Shown here in pieces: positions 50,481 through 59,967 of a stretch of 64,000 nt of DNA. The notes under the pieces were generated by a model that made no database searches, was not told the DNA's origin, and saw nothing but the letters and a program-made list of their open reading frames with translations. Location: assembly GCA_023402395.1 (NCBI GenBank), contig JAEYGI010000048.1:1-64000 (forward strand), in the 5' to 3' direction. The position numbers were made by a program, and so were the translations under genes. The stretch comes from Bacillota bacterium (GTDB taxonomy: Bacteria; Bacillota; UBA4882; UBA8346). The first letter of the stretch is position 1, and each line of letters starts with the position of its first letter.

Positions 50481-51407
50481 ATGGGAACTATCGTTGCGGT
50501 TTGCACCAGTGAACGGAAAGGCGAGCGGAAAAAAGATGCCGGCGCGGGGCTGCTGATTAAGGGAATGGGGCTGGCCGGAGACGCGCACGCCGGTTTTGGC
50601 CACCGCCAGCTCAGCCTGCTCGCGGAAGCCAGCATTCAAACCATGCGGGAGAAAGGGCTACGGGTCGGTCCGGGCGACTTTGCCGAAAACCTGACCGTGG
50701 CCGGAATGCGCCTTTACGATCTGCCCGTCGGGACCCGGCTCCGGGTGGGAGAGGCGGCGGTCCTGCGGGTGACCCAGATCGGGAAGGAATGTCATCATCA
50801 TTGCGCCATCTATCAACAGGCCGGCGATTGCGTGATGCCCAGGGAAGGCATTTTCACCGAAGTCCTGGCTGAAGGTCCGGTCCGGTCCGGCGATGCGATC
50901 CGGCTGGCGCCGTCCTATCGCTTCGGGGTAATCACCGCCAGCGACAAGGGAAGCCGGGGGGAACGGGAAGATGCCAGCGGGCCGCTGATCAAGGAATTTC
51001 TGTTGCCTTGGGGCGATGCCGCGGACTGCCGGATCATCCCCGATGACCGGAACCGATTGGCGGCTGCCCTGCGGGAAATGGCTGACGGCCAGGGGCTGGA
51101 TTTGATCGTGACTAGCGGCGGCACCGGACTCGGGCCCCGCGACGTTACCCCCGAAGCCACGCTGGATGTGGTGGAACGGCTGGTTCCCGGGATCCCGGAG
51201 GCCATGCGCGCGGCGGGCCTGGCCAAAACCGCCAAGGCGATGCTGTCGCGGGGCGTCGCCGGAATCAGGGGCCGGACCCTGATCATCAACCTGCCGGGCA
51301 GTCCCCGGGCGGTCTCCGAAAATTTGGAATCTCTCGCCCCGGTGCTGGAACATGCGCTGGAGATTCTTTCCGGACGGGCTGGAGAGTGTGGCGCGACGAT
51401 TCCCTAG
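50481..51407 (+). CDS. MOSC and MogA/MoaB domain fusion protein
   Basis: A 308-residue fusion. Residues 1-145 are a MOSC domain (KGMGLAGDAHAGFGHRQLSL and GKECHHHCAIY, with the conserved cysteine). Residues about 150-300 are a MogA/MoaB domain (FGVITASDKGSRGEREDASG, TSGGTGLGPRDVTPEAT, NLPGSPRAVSENL). MogA adenylylates molybdopterin; MOSC domains handle sulfur or bind the cofactor, so a molybdenum-cofactor role is expected. ATG 50481 is used, although the GGAGG is 14 bp away; GTG 50469 is too close to it. Confidence 0.88.
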   Translation: MGTIVAVCTSERKGERKKDAGAGLLIKGMGLAGDAHAGFGHRQLSLLAEASIQTMREKGLRVGPGDFAENLTVAGMRLYDLPVGTRLRVGEAAVLRVTQIGKECHHHCAIYQQAGDCVMPREGIFTEVLAEGPVRSGDAIRLAPSYRFGVITASDKGSRGEREDASGPLIKEFLLPWGDAADCRIIPDDRNRLAAALREMADGQGLDLIVTSGGTGLGPRDVTPEATLDVVERLVPGIPEAMRAAGLAKTAKAMLSRGVAGIRGRTLIINLPGSPRAVSENLESLAPVLEHALEILSGRAGECGATIP

Positions 51408-51518
51408 GAGTTATGCCGTTCGCGACGACGCAACATCGGGGAGACGGTGCTTTATCCCTGTACACATGCCTGAGGCTGATATCCTGAACTGAGAGAAATG
51501 ATTTACGCGCGCAGGTTC

Positions 51519-52133
51519 TTAGTCAAAGACGGCGGTTACCCGGTTTTGGCGATGATCTTCAAACAACCACCGAATCTGGCTGGCGGTGATCCGCTCCGTG
51601 GATAACGGGGGCAGTTCATCGGGGCCGAAGAACCCCACTCCGCAGGTTTCCATTCCGGGTTGGCCCGTTCCTCTCAGGATCCGGCATCCGATAAAAATTT
51701 TATAGGTGTAGTACGGGGAGGGCGGATGAGGGTGCTTTTGTTTATCCAAAACTCCGATCAGCCGGACTGGCTCAACTTCCAACCCGGCTTCCTCCTGGAC
51801 CTCCTTGGCGGCCACCTCGCCGGGACTATAGCCGATATCCGCCCAACCGCCCGGTAACGACCAGCATCCGTCGACCTTCTCCCGGATCAGCAATAGCCGG
51901 CCTTCCTGAAAAATGACCGCCCGGACGTCGACTTTAGGGGTTTGGTAGCCGGTTTCCCCGGCGAACAGGTCTTTAACGGTATTAAAATCAGTCTCCGATA
52001 ATGCGGCCATCAACTCCACGCTGATTTGTCGTAATTCCTCATAACGTTCAATATCATAGGGATTTTCGGCGTAGGCCAGCCCATTCTGGGCGAGGGCTTG
52101 AATCCGCTTTAATTTATTAAGCCACAGGTTCAT
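51519..52133 (-). CDS. Nudix hydrolase with N-terminal Nudix_N domain
   Basis: A 204-residue protein. The N-terminal 60 residues (LNKLKRIQALAQNGLAYAEN) match the helical domain found before the Nudix fold in many Firmicutes. The Nudix box is GWADIGYSPGEVAAKEVQEEAG, which departs from consensus at the first Glu and at Arg (Lys here). It probably hydrolyses a nucleoside-diphosphate derivative such as ADP-ribose; the substrate is not certain. ATG 52133 has AAGGAAGGG 7 bp upstream. Confidence 0.85.
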   Translation of the reverse strand: MNLWLNKLKRIQALAQNGLAYAENPYDIERYEELRQISVELMAALSETDFNTVKDLFAGETGYQTPKVDVRAVIFQEGRLLLIREKVDGCWSLPGGWADIGYSPGEVAAKEVQEEAGLEVEPVRLIGVLDKQKHPHPPSPYYTYKIFIGCRILRGTGQPGMETCGVGFFGPDELPPLSTERITASQIRWLFEDHRQNRVTAVFD

Positions 52134-52238
52134 CGGACGTCCCTTCCTTGGTTTTACGCTTAGTAAATAAATAAAATTCAACCCGAACAAACGATTCCCT
52201 GCCGGGACGGAATAATTTTATCGGGCGCCAAAAGAAAT

Positions 52239-52518
52239 AGCCCCGTGAACCGGGGCTCATAAAAGGAATGGGGAGGTTAGCTGAAAAAGGAAGTGAGTTC
52301 CAAGTAAATTATGCGCAATTTAAGGATAATATTATTCATCGCGGCGTAAATTTATTTTTACTAGCCTCCGGCAAAGGGGGAACGAGGTTTGGAACGTTAC
52401 ATGTTTAGTAAACAAATTGTACGCCGGAACGGGCGGGGACCAGATAAAGATGAGCCAACCCCGAGGTTCGGGGTTGGCTGCTAAGGAGGTCGTAAAGTCC
52501 GGATAGAGTTTATCCGGA
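52239..52518. repeat. cluster of stem-loops between divergent genes
   Basis: Three perfect hairpins: AGCCCCG-TGAAC-CGGGGCT (52239-52257), AGCCAACCCCGA-GGT-TCGGGGTTGGCT (52453-52479) and TCCGGATA-GAGTT-TATCCGGA (52498-52518). The first has a T-rich tail on the minus strand, like a terminator. They could belong to a minus-strand leader of the Nudix gene or to a small RNA. No known riboswitch is recognised. The rest of 52134-52768 shows no supported gene. Confidence 0.5.
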
Positions 52519-52768
52519 TTTGGTTGGGTTGGTCGTTGATTTAATTTTAACAAAATATTTAATAAAAGTATAGTCTGATTTTTAAAATTCAGAAGATAAA
52601 AATAGATGAATTATTGGCCGAAAATTAGGTGTTAACCGGAATGTAAGCCCATTTGTGGAACCCCTGGGAATAAAGTGCGTTTTTTATGAATAAGGAACTA
52701 AGAAATTAAACGGCGTCAGGGCCGGTCTTATTTCGGCAACGAAACAACGGCAGGAGGTGGCGCATCCC

Positions 52769-53698
52769 ATGAAATACCGCGATTATTATGAAATCCTGGA
52801 GATTCCCCGCACCGCCACTGAGGCGGAGATCAAAAAAGCGTTCCGCCGCTTGGCCCGGAAATACCATCCCGATGTCAATCCCGGCGATCAATCGGCGGAA
52901 GTCAAGTTCAAAGAGGTCAATGAGGCTTACACCGTTCTTTCCGATCCGGAGCAGCGGCGCCGTTACGATCAATTGGGCGGGAACTGGAAGAATGACGCTG
53001 ATTTTACTCCGCCGCCGGGATGGGAGAATGTTCATGTCAACTACGAAGATCTGGGGAACCTGTTTGGAAGAGGGGGCCGGGTTTTCGATTTCAGCGATTT
53101 TTTCAACCTCTTTTTCGGCGGTCAGAGTCAGGCCCGCTCCCGCGCTGATTATGCGCCCAAGGGCCAAGACCTGGAGCTGGAGTTGCCGTTGACCCTGGCC
53201 CAGATTCACTGGGGCGGCCCGCACTCTTTCATGGTTGAAAAGGGAGGCCGCCGGAGGCGGGTCGAAGTTAATATTCCGTCAGGTGTCCGGGAAGGGACCG
53301 TCATCCGGCTAAAGGGAATGGGCGAATCCGGTCCCGGCGGCGCAACCGGGGATCTCTTCTTAAAAGCGAAGCTGACTCCCGATCCTCGCTTGACTGTGGT
53401 TGGCAAGGATGATCTCCAGATGGAACTGCCACTGGCTCCTTGGGAAGCGGTATTGGGGGCCACGGTTGATCTGCCAACGCTGGACGGCCGGGTGAAGCTG
53501 ACCGTTCCGCCCGGATCCCAATCAGGCCAGCGCATGCGCTTGCGCGGCCAGGGCTTGAACCGGCGGGAGGGCCGGGGCGATCTTTACGTTAGATTAAAAG
53601 TGATGGTCCCCACCAGGCCGACTCCGGCGGAACAGGAGCTGTTCGCGAAGCTGGCGGCGGTTTCCGGATTTGAGCCGCGCCGTAACTGGGAAACGTGA
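52769..53698 (+). CDS. DnaJ-like co-chaperone, CbpA type
   Basis: A 309-residue class II J-protein. J domain residues 1-70 (YYEILEIPRTATEAEIKKAF with HPD), a short linker (GRGGRVFDFSDFFNLFFGG), then two C-terminal substrate-binding domains (GKDDLQMELPLAPWEAVLGA). There is no zinc-finger domain, so it resembles CbpA rather than DnaJ. It delivers clients to DnaK. ATG 52769 follows AGGAGGTGG; a GTG inside that site is discounted. clpB begins 66 bp downstream, suggesting one disaggregation operon. Confidence 0.92.
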   Translation: MKYRDYYEILEIPRTATEAEIKKAFRRLARKYHPDVNPGDQSAEVKFKEVNEAYTVLSDPEQRRRYDQLGGNWKNDADFTPPPGWENVHVNYEDLGNLFGRGGRVFDFSDFFNLFFGGQSQARSRADYAPKGQDLELELPLTLAQIHWGGPHSFMVEKGGRRRRVEVNIPSGVREGTVIRLKGMGESGPGGATGDLFLKAKLTPDPRLTVVGKDDLQMELPLAPWEAVLGATVDLPTLDGRVKLTVPPGSQSGQRMRLRGQGLNRREGRGDLYVRLKVMVPTRPTPAEQELFAKLAAVSGFEPRRNWET

Positions 53699-53764
53699 TT
53701 CGGGACAGATAATACATGTGGGCTGCAATGTTGCAATCAAGCAGGACTCCGGGGAGGGATTATC

Positions 53765-56374
53765 ATGGATATCAATCGCATGACCGAAAAAGTGCAACAG
53801 GCGGTCGCCGCCGCCCAAAGTCTGGCGGTGCGCCTCAGCCATCAGCAGATCGATGTGGAGCATCTTTTTTTGGCGCTGCTGGAACAGGACGACGGATTGG
53901 CTCCCAATGTGCTCACGAAGGCCGGCATCGAACTCCGGACGCTGACCGGGCGGGTCAGGCAGGAACTGGACCGCCTGCCCAAAGTCACGGTGAGCGGTGG
54001 CGGCGCCGAGCATTTATATATCACCGGCCGGCTGAACCGGATTTTGGCTGAGGCCGAGAGCGAAGCGAAGCGCTTTCACGATGAGTATATCTCCACCGAA
54101 CATTTGCTATTGGCAATGACTGGCGACGGCGGTACCACCGGCCGGTTGTTGAAAGAATATCAATTGAACCGTGACCGGCTGGAAAAGCTGATCCAGGAGA
54201 TTCGCGGCAGCGGGCGGGTCACCACTCAAAACCCGGAGGTGACCTATGAAGCGTTGAAGCGTTATGGCCGGGACTTGACCAAGCTGGCTTCCCAGTCCAG
54301 GCTGGATCCGGTGATCGGCCGGGACGACGAGATCCGGCGGGTGATCCAGGTATTGTCGCGTCGGACCAAAAACAACCCGGTGCTCATCGGAGAGCCGGGG
54401 GTCGGCAAAACCGCGATCGTGGAAGGACTGGCCCAGCGGATCGTTCGCGGCGATGTTCCCGACGGTATCAAGCAAAAGCAGGTCGTCTCGCTGGATATGG
54501 GGGCTTTAATCGCCGGCGCCAAGTACCGCGGCGAGTTCGAGGAACGGTTGAAAGCGGTCCTCAAGGAGGTTCAGGACTCCGAAGGCCGGGTTATCCTGTT
54601 CATTGACGAACTGCACACGGTGGTCGGCGCCGGAAAAGCCGAGGGAGCCATGGATGCCGGCAATCTGCTAAAGCCGATGCTGGCCAGGGGGGAACTTCAT
54701 TGCATCGGCGCCACCACGCTCGATGAATACCGGAAGCATATCGAGAAGGATGCGGCCCTGGAGCGCCGCTTTCAGCCGGTGCTGGTCGATCAGCCGTCGG
54801 TGGAGGACACCGTCTCCATCCTGCGCGGTCTAAAGGAACGCTACGAGGTCCATCACGGGGTCCGGATCAAGGATGCAGCGCTGGTTTCGGCGGCGGTGCT
54901 ATCGAACCGCTATATCACGGAGCGGTTTCTGCCCGACAAGGCCATTGATCTAGTCGATGAGGCCGCGGCCAAACTGCGGACCGAGATTGACTCGATGCCC
55001 ACCGAGCTGGATGAGCTGTTGCGGCGGGTGATGCAACTGGAGATCGAGCGCGAGGCGCTGAAAAAAGAGACCGATCCGGCCTCCCGCGACCGTCTGGAAC
55101 GGCTCGAACGGGAACTGGCTAACCTCAAGAGCGAATCCGACGCCCTGCAGGCCCGCTGGCAGTCGGAGAAAGAGGGAGTCCAGCGGCTGCGGCGTTTGCG
55201 GGAAGCGATCGAAACCACTAAGGCCGAGGCGGAACAGGCCGAATTGCAGTATGACCTCAATCGGGCCGCCGAATTGAAATACGGCAAACTAGCCGGGCTG
55301 GAGAAGCAACTCCAGTCGGAACTGGAACAGATCAGCCGGGAACCGAACAAGGCCCGGATGATCAAAGAAGAAGTGGACGAGGAGGACATCGCCCAGGTGG
55401 TCAGCCGCTGGACCGGCGTTCCGGTGGCCAAGATTCTGGAGGGGGAGGTTCAAAAACTGCTTCATCTGGAGGAAGAGTTGCACCGTAGGGTAATCGGGCA
55501 GGAGGAGGCGGTCAGCGCGGTTTCGGAAGCCGTGATTCGCGCCAGATCCGGATTGAAAGATCCCAACCGGCCCATTGGTTCCTTTATCTTCCTCGGGCCG
55601 ACCGGAGTTGGCAAGACTGAGCTGGCCCGGGCGCTGGCGCAGTTTTTGTTTGACGATCCCAATACCATGGTCCGGATTGATATGTCCGAATACCAGGAAA
55701 AACACACCGTGGCCCGGTTGCTGGGAGCCCCTCCGGGATACGTGGGATTTGAGGAAGGGGGCCAATTGACCGAGGCGATCCGCCGCCGGCCGTATGCGGT
55801 GATTTTGTTTGATGAGATCGAAAAGGCTCATTATGATGTCTTCAATGTTTTACTGCAACTGTTGGACGACGGCCGCCTTACTGACGGCCAGGGCCGTACC
55901 GTTGACTTTAAGAATACGATCGTGATTATGACCTCCAACATCGGCAGCCAACGCATTCTTGAGTATCAGGGGGCGTTTGCCGGGGGTGGCTATGAGCAGA
56001 TGAAACGAGCGGTCCTCGATGAGATGCGCCGCCATTTCCGGCCGGAGTTTTTGAACCGCGTCGATGAGACCATCGTCTTTCACGCGCTCGGCGAAGACCA
56101 TTTGAAACAGATCGTGGAAATTCATCTGGGTTACTTGCGGCAACGCCTGGCCGACCGGCAAATCCGGCTGGAATTGACCGACTCCGCCAAGTCGTATTTG
56201 GTCGGGTCCGGGTATGACCCGGCCTATGGTGCCCGTCCGCTCAAACGGGCCATTCAGAAAGAGATCGAGACGCCGCTGGGACGATTGATACTTCAGGGAG
56301 AGGTCCGCGAGGGCCAAAAGGTAATCGCCGACGCCGGGACGGCGGATCAGGCGTTGACCTTCCGGGTCGAATGA
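53765..56374 (+). CDS. clpB: ATP-dependent chaperone ClpB
   Basis: An 869-residue AAA+ disaggregase. It has the N-terminal Clp_N repeat domain, NBD1 (GEPGVGKTA, VILFIDELHT), the coiled-coil M domain (about residues 405-525) that distinguishes ClpB from ClpC/ClpA, and NBD2 (GPTGVGKTEL, VILFDEIEKAH). It extracts proteins from aggregates with DnaK. ATG 53765 follows GGGAGGG. It lies behind the CbpA-type gene. A terminator follows at 56395-56422. Confidence 0.97.
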   Translation: MDINRMTEKVQQAVAAAQSLAVRLSHQQIDVEHLFLALLEQDDGLAPNVLTKAGIELRTLTGRVRQELDRLPKVTVSGGGAEHLYITGRLNRILAEAESEAKRFHDEYISTEHLLLAMTGDGGTTGRLLKEYQLNRDRLEKLIQEIRGSGRVTTQNPEVTYEALKRYGRDLTKLASQSRLDPVIGRDDEIRRVIQVLSRRTKNNPVLIGEPGVGKTAIVEGLAQRIVRGDVPDGIKQKQVVSLDMGALIAGAKYRGEFEERLKAVLKEVQDSEGRVILFIDELHTVVGAGKAEGAMDAGNLLKPMLARGELHCIGATTLDEYRKHIEKDAALERRFQPVLVDQPSVEDTVSILRGLKERYEVHHGVRIKDAALVSAAVLSNRYITERFLPDKAIDLVDEAAAKLRTEIDSMPTELDELLRRVMQLEIEREALKKETDPASRDRLERLERELANLKSESDALQARWQSEKEGVQRLRRLREAIETTKAEAEQAELQYDLNRAAELKYGKLAGLEKQLQSELEQISREPNKARMIKEEVDEEDIAQVVSRWTGVPVAKILEGEVQKLLHLEEELHRRVIGQEEAVSAVSEAVIRARSGLKDPNRPIGSFIFLGPTGVGKTELARALAQFLFDDPNTMVRIDMSEYQEKHTVARLLGAPPGYVGFEEGGQLTEAIRRRPYAVILFDEIEKAHYDVFNVLLQLLDDGRLTDGQGRTVDFKNTIVIMTSNIGSQRILEYQGAFAGGGYEQMKRAVLDEMRRHFRPEFLNRVDETIVFHALGEDHLKQIVEIHLGYLRQRLADRQIRLELTDSAKSYLVGSGYDPAYGARPLKRAIQKEIETPLGRLILQGEVREGQKVIADAGTADQALTFRVE

Positions 56375-56394
56375 TAACCGTGGTCAAAATAAAA

Positions 56395-56422
56395 AACAAC
56401 GCCCCGGATCCGGGGCGTTGTT
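56395..56422. terminator. bidirectional terminator between convergent genes
   Basis: AACAACGCCCCGGA and its exact complement form a 28-bp perfect palindrome, with an A run on the left that serves as a T tail for the minus-strand gene. It serves clpB and the convergent acyl-CoA ligase gene. Confidence 0.88.
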
Positions 56423-56425
56423 AAT

Positions 56426-58042
56426 TCATTGTTGGGCTTGAGCCTGTTGATCTTTGAGCAACCGCCGGAGCACTTTTCCCACCGAACTGCGGGGCAAGGC
56501 GTCCACGATCTCGATCTTATGGGGCACCTTGAACTTGGAAAGGTGTTTGGAACAGAATTGCTTGAGTTCCTTTTCGGTGGTGGTCGCCCCTTCCTTTAGA
56601 GCGACATAGGCTTCAGGCACTTCGCCACGGAGCGGATGGGGCGTGCCGATGACCGCCGCTTCCCGGATGGCGGGGTGGGTGTAAAGCAGGTCCTCGATCT
56701 CGCGCGGATAAATTTTTTCACCGCCCATGATGATCATATCCTTGAGCCGGTCCGCGATATACAGGTAGCCGTCCTCGTCGTAACGGACCAGATCGCCGGT
56801 ATGCAGCCAACCGTCCTTTAACACCAGCGCCGTTTCGTCGGACCGGTTCCAGTAACCTTGCATGACCTGCGGCCCTTTTACCAGCAACTCTCCGACTTGT
56901 CCCGGCCCGGCGACCTCCAGACCGGTCTGGGGGTCAACGACTTTGATCTCGGTATCGGGGAACGGAAGGCCGATGCTGCCGTTTTTGATCACGCCATTGA
57001 TGGGGTTGACCGCCACTACCGGTGACGCCTCGGAGAGACCGTAGCCTTCGACCAGTTTACCGCCGGTAATTTTCATGAACTTCTCCTGGATTGCCAGGGG
57101 GAGCGGGGCGGAACCGCTGACACAGGCCCGGATCGAACGAAGATCGTAGTTGTGGCTGTCACGGGCGGCAATCGCGCCGTACATCGCCGGGACGCCCATG
57201 AACAGATTGGGTTTTTGTTTGTCGATCAGTTGCATCAAGTCGTTTAAGTCGAATTTGGACAACAGCAGCATCGCCGATCCGGTCAGGACCGCCGTATTCA
57301 TGCTGGTAGTCAACCCATAGATATGAAATAAGGGGATGACACAGACGAACCGGCCTTCACCGTCCGCGAATACATTGCTGAACCAGTTCCGGAATTGAAT
57401 GGCATTGGTCACCAGGTTGCTATGGCTGAGCACCGCCCCTTTGGAAAGCCCGGTAGTCCCTCCGGTATATTGCAATGTCGCTACCGAATCGGGAGTGACC
57501 GGAACGGTGGGATCGGAGGAAGGCTGGGTAAAGAGCTCCTCCATTCGGATGGTCCCATCGGGAACCGGATGCGTTTGGCCGGGGCCAAACGGGGTTTTGA
57601 TGTCGGTAACGATCAGTTTCACCGCTCCGGGATTGGCAGCTTGGATCACCGGTAAAATTTCCAGGCTGGCGACGATCGCCTTCATACCACTATCGGCGAT
57701 GATCAATGACAAGTCGTTGCCGCTGAACTGGGGATTGACCGGGACGACGATTGCGCCGGCCCGGATGGCCCCGTAATAAGCGATCACGAACTGAGGTGAG
57801 TTGGGGAGCTGAATACCCACCCGGTCTCCGGGCTGGATTCCAAGTGACCGCAGAAAATGGGCCATCTGAGAAACGATTCCGTCCAGGTTCCGGTAGGACC
57901 AGGAACAATCAAGATAGGATAATGCCTGATGGTCGGGGAATTTCGCCGAACTATTTTTGAGCACTTGATTGAGGGTTAGCGCGGGATATTCCAGATGGGA
58001 CGATACGCCCGATTCGTAAAATTTCAGCCAATGTTTCTCCAA
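56426..58042 (-). CDS. long-chain acyl-CoA synthetase-like AMP-binding enzyme
   Basis: A 538-residue ANL-superfamily ligase. P-loop-like YTGGTTGLSKGAVLSH, GYGLSEASPV, the GDLVRYDEDGYLYIADR hinge, GGEKIYPREIED and the adenylation lysine in SSVGKVLRR are all present. It activates a carboxylic acid as acyl-AMP and then acyl-CoA; a medium- or long-chain fatty acid is most likely. TTG 58042 follows GAGGAGG. It stands alone and is convergent with clpB. Confidence 0.88.
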   Translation of the reverse strand: MEKHWLKFYESGVSSHLEYPALTLNQVLKNSSAKFPDHQALSYLDCSWSYRNLDGIVSQMAHFLRSLGIQPGDRVGIQLPNSPQFVIAYYGAIRAGAIVVPVNPQFSGNDLSLIIADSGMKAIVASLEILPVIQAANPGAVKLIVTDIKTPFGPGQTHPVPDGTIRMEELFTQPSSDPTVPVTPDSVATLQYTGGTTGLSKGAVLSHSNLVTNAIQFRNWFSNVFADGEGRFVCVIPLFHIYGLTTSMNTAVLTGSAMLLLSKFDLNDLMQLIDKQKPNLFMGVPAMYGAIAARDSHNYDLRSIRACVSGSAPLPLAIQEKFMKITGGKLVEGYGLSEASPVVAVNPINGVIKNGSIGLPFPDTEIKVVDPQTGLEVAGPGQVGELLVKGPQVMQGYWNRSDETALVLKDGWLHTGDLVRYDEDGYLYIADRLKDMIIMGGEKIYPREIEDLLYTHPAIREAAVIGTPHPLRGEVPEAYVALKEGATTTEKELKQFCSKHLSKFKVPHKIEIVDALPRSSVGKVLRRLLKDQQAQAQQ

Positions 58043-58284
58043 TAAAAAGTTCCTCCTCTCGGCGAATAATGAAAAACTTCTTTAAAATTCGTCTTAAAAG
58101 CTAAAAATCCTGCCGGCCGGTGAAAGCAAATGACCGCAGTCGAAAAATGAGGGCGGGTAAAGGACCGCCGAGGGCTCGTTATGGATTCCCGATTTCATTG
58201 ATAATTTTTCGCGGGTAAAGTTAATATATTAACAGGAAAACCGGTGCGGTTCAAAGAATAGGATTTCATACTAACCAATAAGGA

Positions 58285-58668
58285 GTGATTACGATTTCCG
58301 CCACAATTGAAGTACTCATTGATGAAGCCGATCAATTATTGGCGCAAGCGGAGAAAGAAACCGAAACGGATCTTTCCCGCGGTCTAAAATTAATCCGTCA
58401 AGGCATCGGTAAACTGCTGCAGGCTTATTTAATCGCTAACGACAAAATACCGGCCACCGGATTGCGGGATCAATTCGATGCCTGCCTGCAGTTGGAGCCG
58501 GATTTTGTTTCGATCGAGGATGAAGTGGAGTACTTATTAACCGTTGTTCCCGAGGAGGTCGAACCCGAGGAAGTTGTGGATACCGCTAATGAGGTCTGGG
58601 ATTTTATTATTGATCTCTTGGAGAATGATTTTGACGGGGACGACCCGGACGAGGATTTGGAAGAGTAG
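58285..58668 (+). CDS. small acidic helical protein of unknown function
   Basis: Up to 127 residues, strongly acidic at the C-terminus (DFDGDDPDEDLEE), with amphipathic helices that recall the HEPN fold (GLKLIRQGIGKLLQAYLIAN) without its RNase motif; the match is loose. The start is unusual: AAGGAG overlaps GTG 58285, while an ATT at 58294 has ideal spacing and no ATG is near. The perfect palindrome GTTAATATATTAAC (58220-58233) upstream might be an operator. Nothing else is seen in 58043-58284. Confidence 0.65.
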   Translation: MITISATIEVLIDEADQLLAQAEKETETDLSRGLKLIRQGIGKLLQAYLIANDKIPATGLRDQFDACLQLEPDFVSIEDEVEYLLTVVPEEVEPEEVVDTANEVWDFIIDLLENDFDGDDPDEDLEE

Positions 58669-58774
58669 GAACCGCGTTTTATTTTGCATTAATATGTTAA
58701 TTATTCCAGAAAATTAAAGGAAAATAATTACAAACCCAGAAATAGGATCAAAAATTCGTCCGGAGGGATGATTT

Positions 58775-59956
58775 TTGAAACTATTTTGGGTTTGCCTGTT
58801 GGTGTTCGGGATGTCGCATCCGGCATGGGGAGCGTCCGGGTTCGAAGTCCAGCGGATTAGCTATGGCGGCGACTGGCGGGAAGCGGGAGACTCCCCAAGC
58901 TCCGGCGCTCCGCCGGTCAGCCAGTGGCTGGGAGTGAGCTCCGAAGGTGACTGGGATTGGCTTGCGCTAGATGCAAACCTTAAAACGTACCTGCTTCCTT
59001 CGGACTATTATTACTCGTCATTACAGACCCGATGGTCATTTCCGAAGCTCAGCCCCAAATTCAAAACCATTCTGGAATATGAATGGAATGATAATTATCG
59101 GATCTTCCAAACCGGTCTCGTCTACTCCAGGGCTGTATTTCCTTGGATGGTCTGGGACTTGGGATGCAGCGCGGGGAGCCGGGAAGGCGCCATCCCTGAA
59201 AAAAACCTTTACCGGTACACCTTTGACGAAGAAATCATGCGACTGACTTTCGACTGGGAAAAGTGGACCGCTGGCTTGCGGGTCAAGCGTTCAGCGCGGG
59301 ACTATCCGGAAACCAGCCGGTACAGCTCGACCAAATGGGATCTGGAAGAGCGGCTGAAATGGACATCCGGTTCCGGTTATCAACTTTATCTGGTGTATCG
59401 CGAAGCGGTAGGGTATTATCCGCAGGGTTCCTTATCCAGCGAATACTGGCGGAGCAATTGGGGGTTCAGCGGAGCACAGTTCAAATGGCTGGGCGGGCGG
59501 TTCGATTTCAACTACCGGCAATCGGAATGGGAAAGGGGACTGGCCCCCTACCGGAACGACCGAACGCTGGAATTGCATTGGACCCGTAGCGGCGGCTGGC
59601 TGAGCAACCGGATCAAGCTCGGCTTGGCGGAGCGGAACTTTTATTCTCAGGATGATTATCTTGATCCGGACGAACCGGAGGAGCATCCGGAGGATGATCC
59701 CAGAAGCCGGCGGACCATCATGGCTTCCTGGGAGAGTTGGTATGATTGGAAGCCGCTCCGGCTGGAATGGGAGCTTTTTTGGCGGGTTGACGATTATTAT
59801 GCGGAAACAGCGGCGGACGGGGCTGGCGCCGGGGCCATTCTGGGAATCGTCTGGGAGCGCGGGCCCTATGATGTCCGCGCCGAATTGGCCCCGCAAGGCA
59901 ATTTATTCTCAGCCAGGCCCCATTACCGGTTGCGGCTCAATTATCATCTCGATTAG
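58775..59956 (+). CDS. secreted beta-rich protein, probable outer-membrane barrel
   Basis: A 393-residue protein with a signal peptide ending near AWGA-SGF (residues 1-20). The mature part is rich in Trp, Tyr and Arg, with alternating strands every 10-12 residues (TWRSFP-like, YQLYLVYREAVGYY, NWGFSGAQFKWLGGRFDFNY). It ends in RLRLNYHLD, close to a barrel's final strand but with an additional Asp. No family is recognised. A barrel fold fits an outer membrane, as implied by kdsB. TTG 58775 follows GGAGGGATG. Confidence 0.65.
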   Translation: MKLFWVCLLVFGMSHPAWGASGFEVQRISYGGDWREAGDSPSSGAPPVSQWLGVSSEGDWDWLALDANLKTYLLPSDYYYSSLQTRWSFPKLSPKFKTILEYEWNDNYRIFQTGLVYSRAVFPWMVWDLGCSAGSREGAIPEKNLYRYTFDEEIMRLTFDWEKWTAGLRVKRSARDYPETSRYSSTKWDLEERLKWTSGSGYQLYLVYREAVGYYPQGSLSSEYWRSNWGFSGAQFKWLGGRFDFNYRQSEWERGLAPYRNDRTLELHWTRSGGWLSNRIKLGLAERNFYSQDDYLDPDEPEEHPEDDPRSRRTIMASWESWYDWKPLRLEWELFWRVDDYYAETAADGAGAGAILGIVWERGPYDVRAELAPQGNLFSARPHYRLRLNYHLD

Positions 59957-59967
59957 GAAGTGATTCG

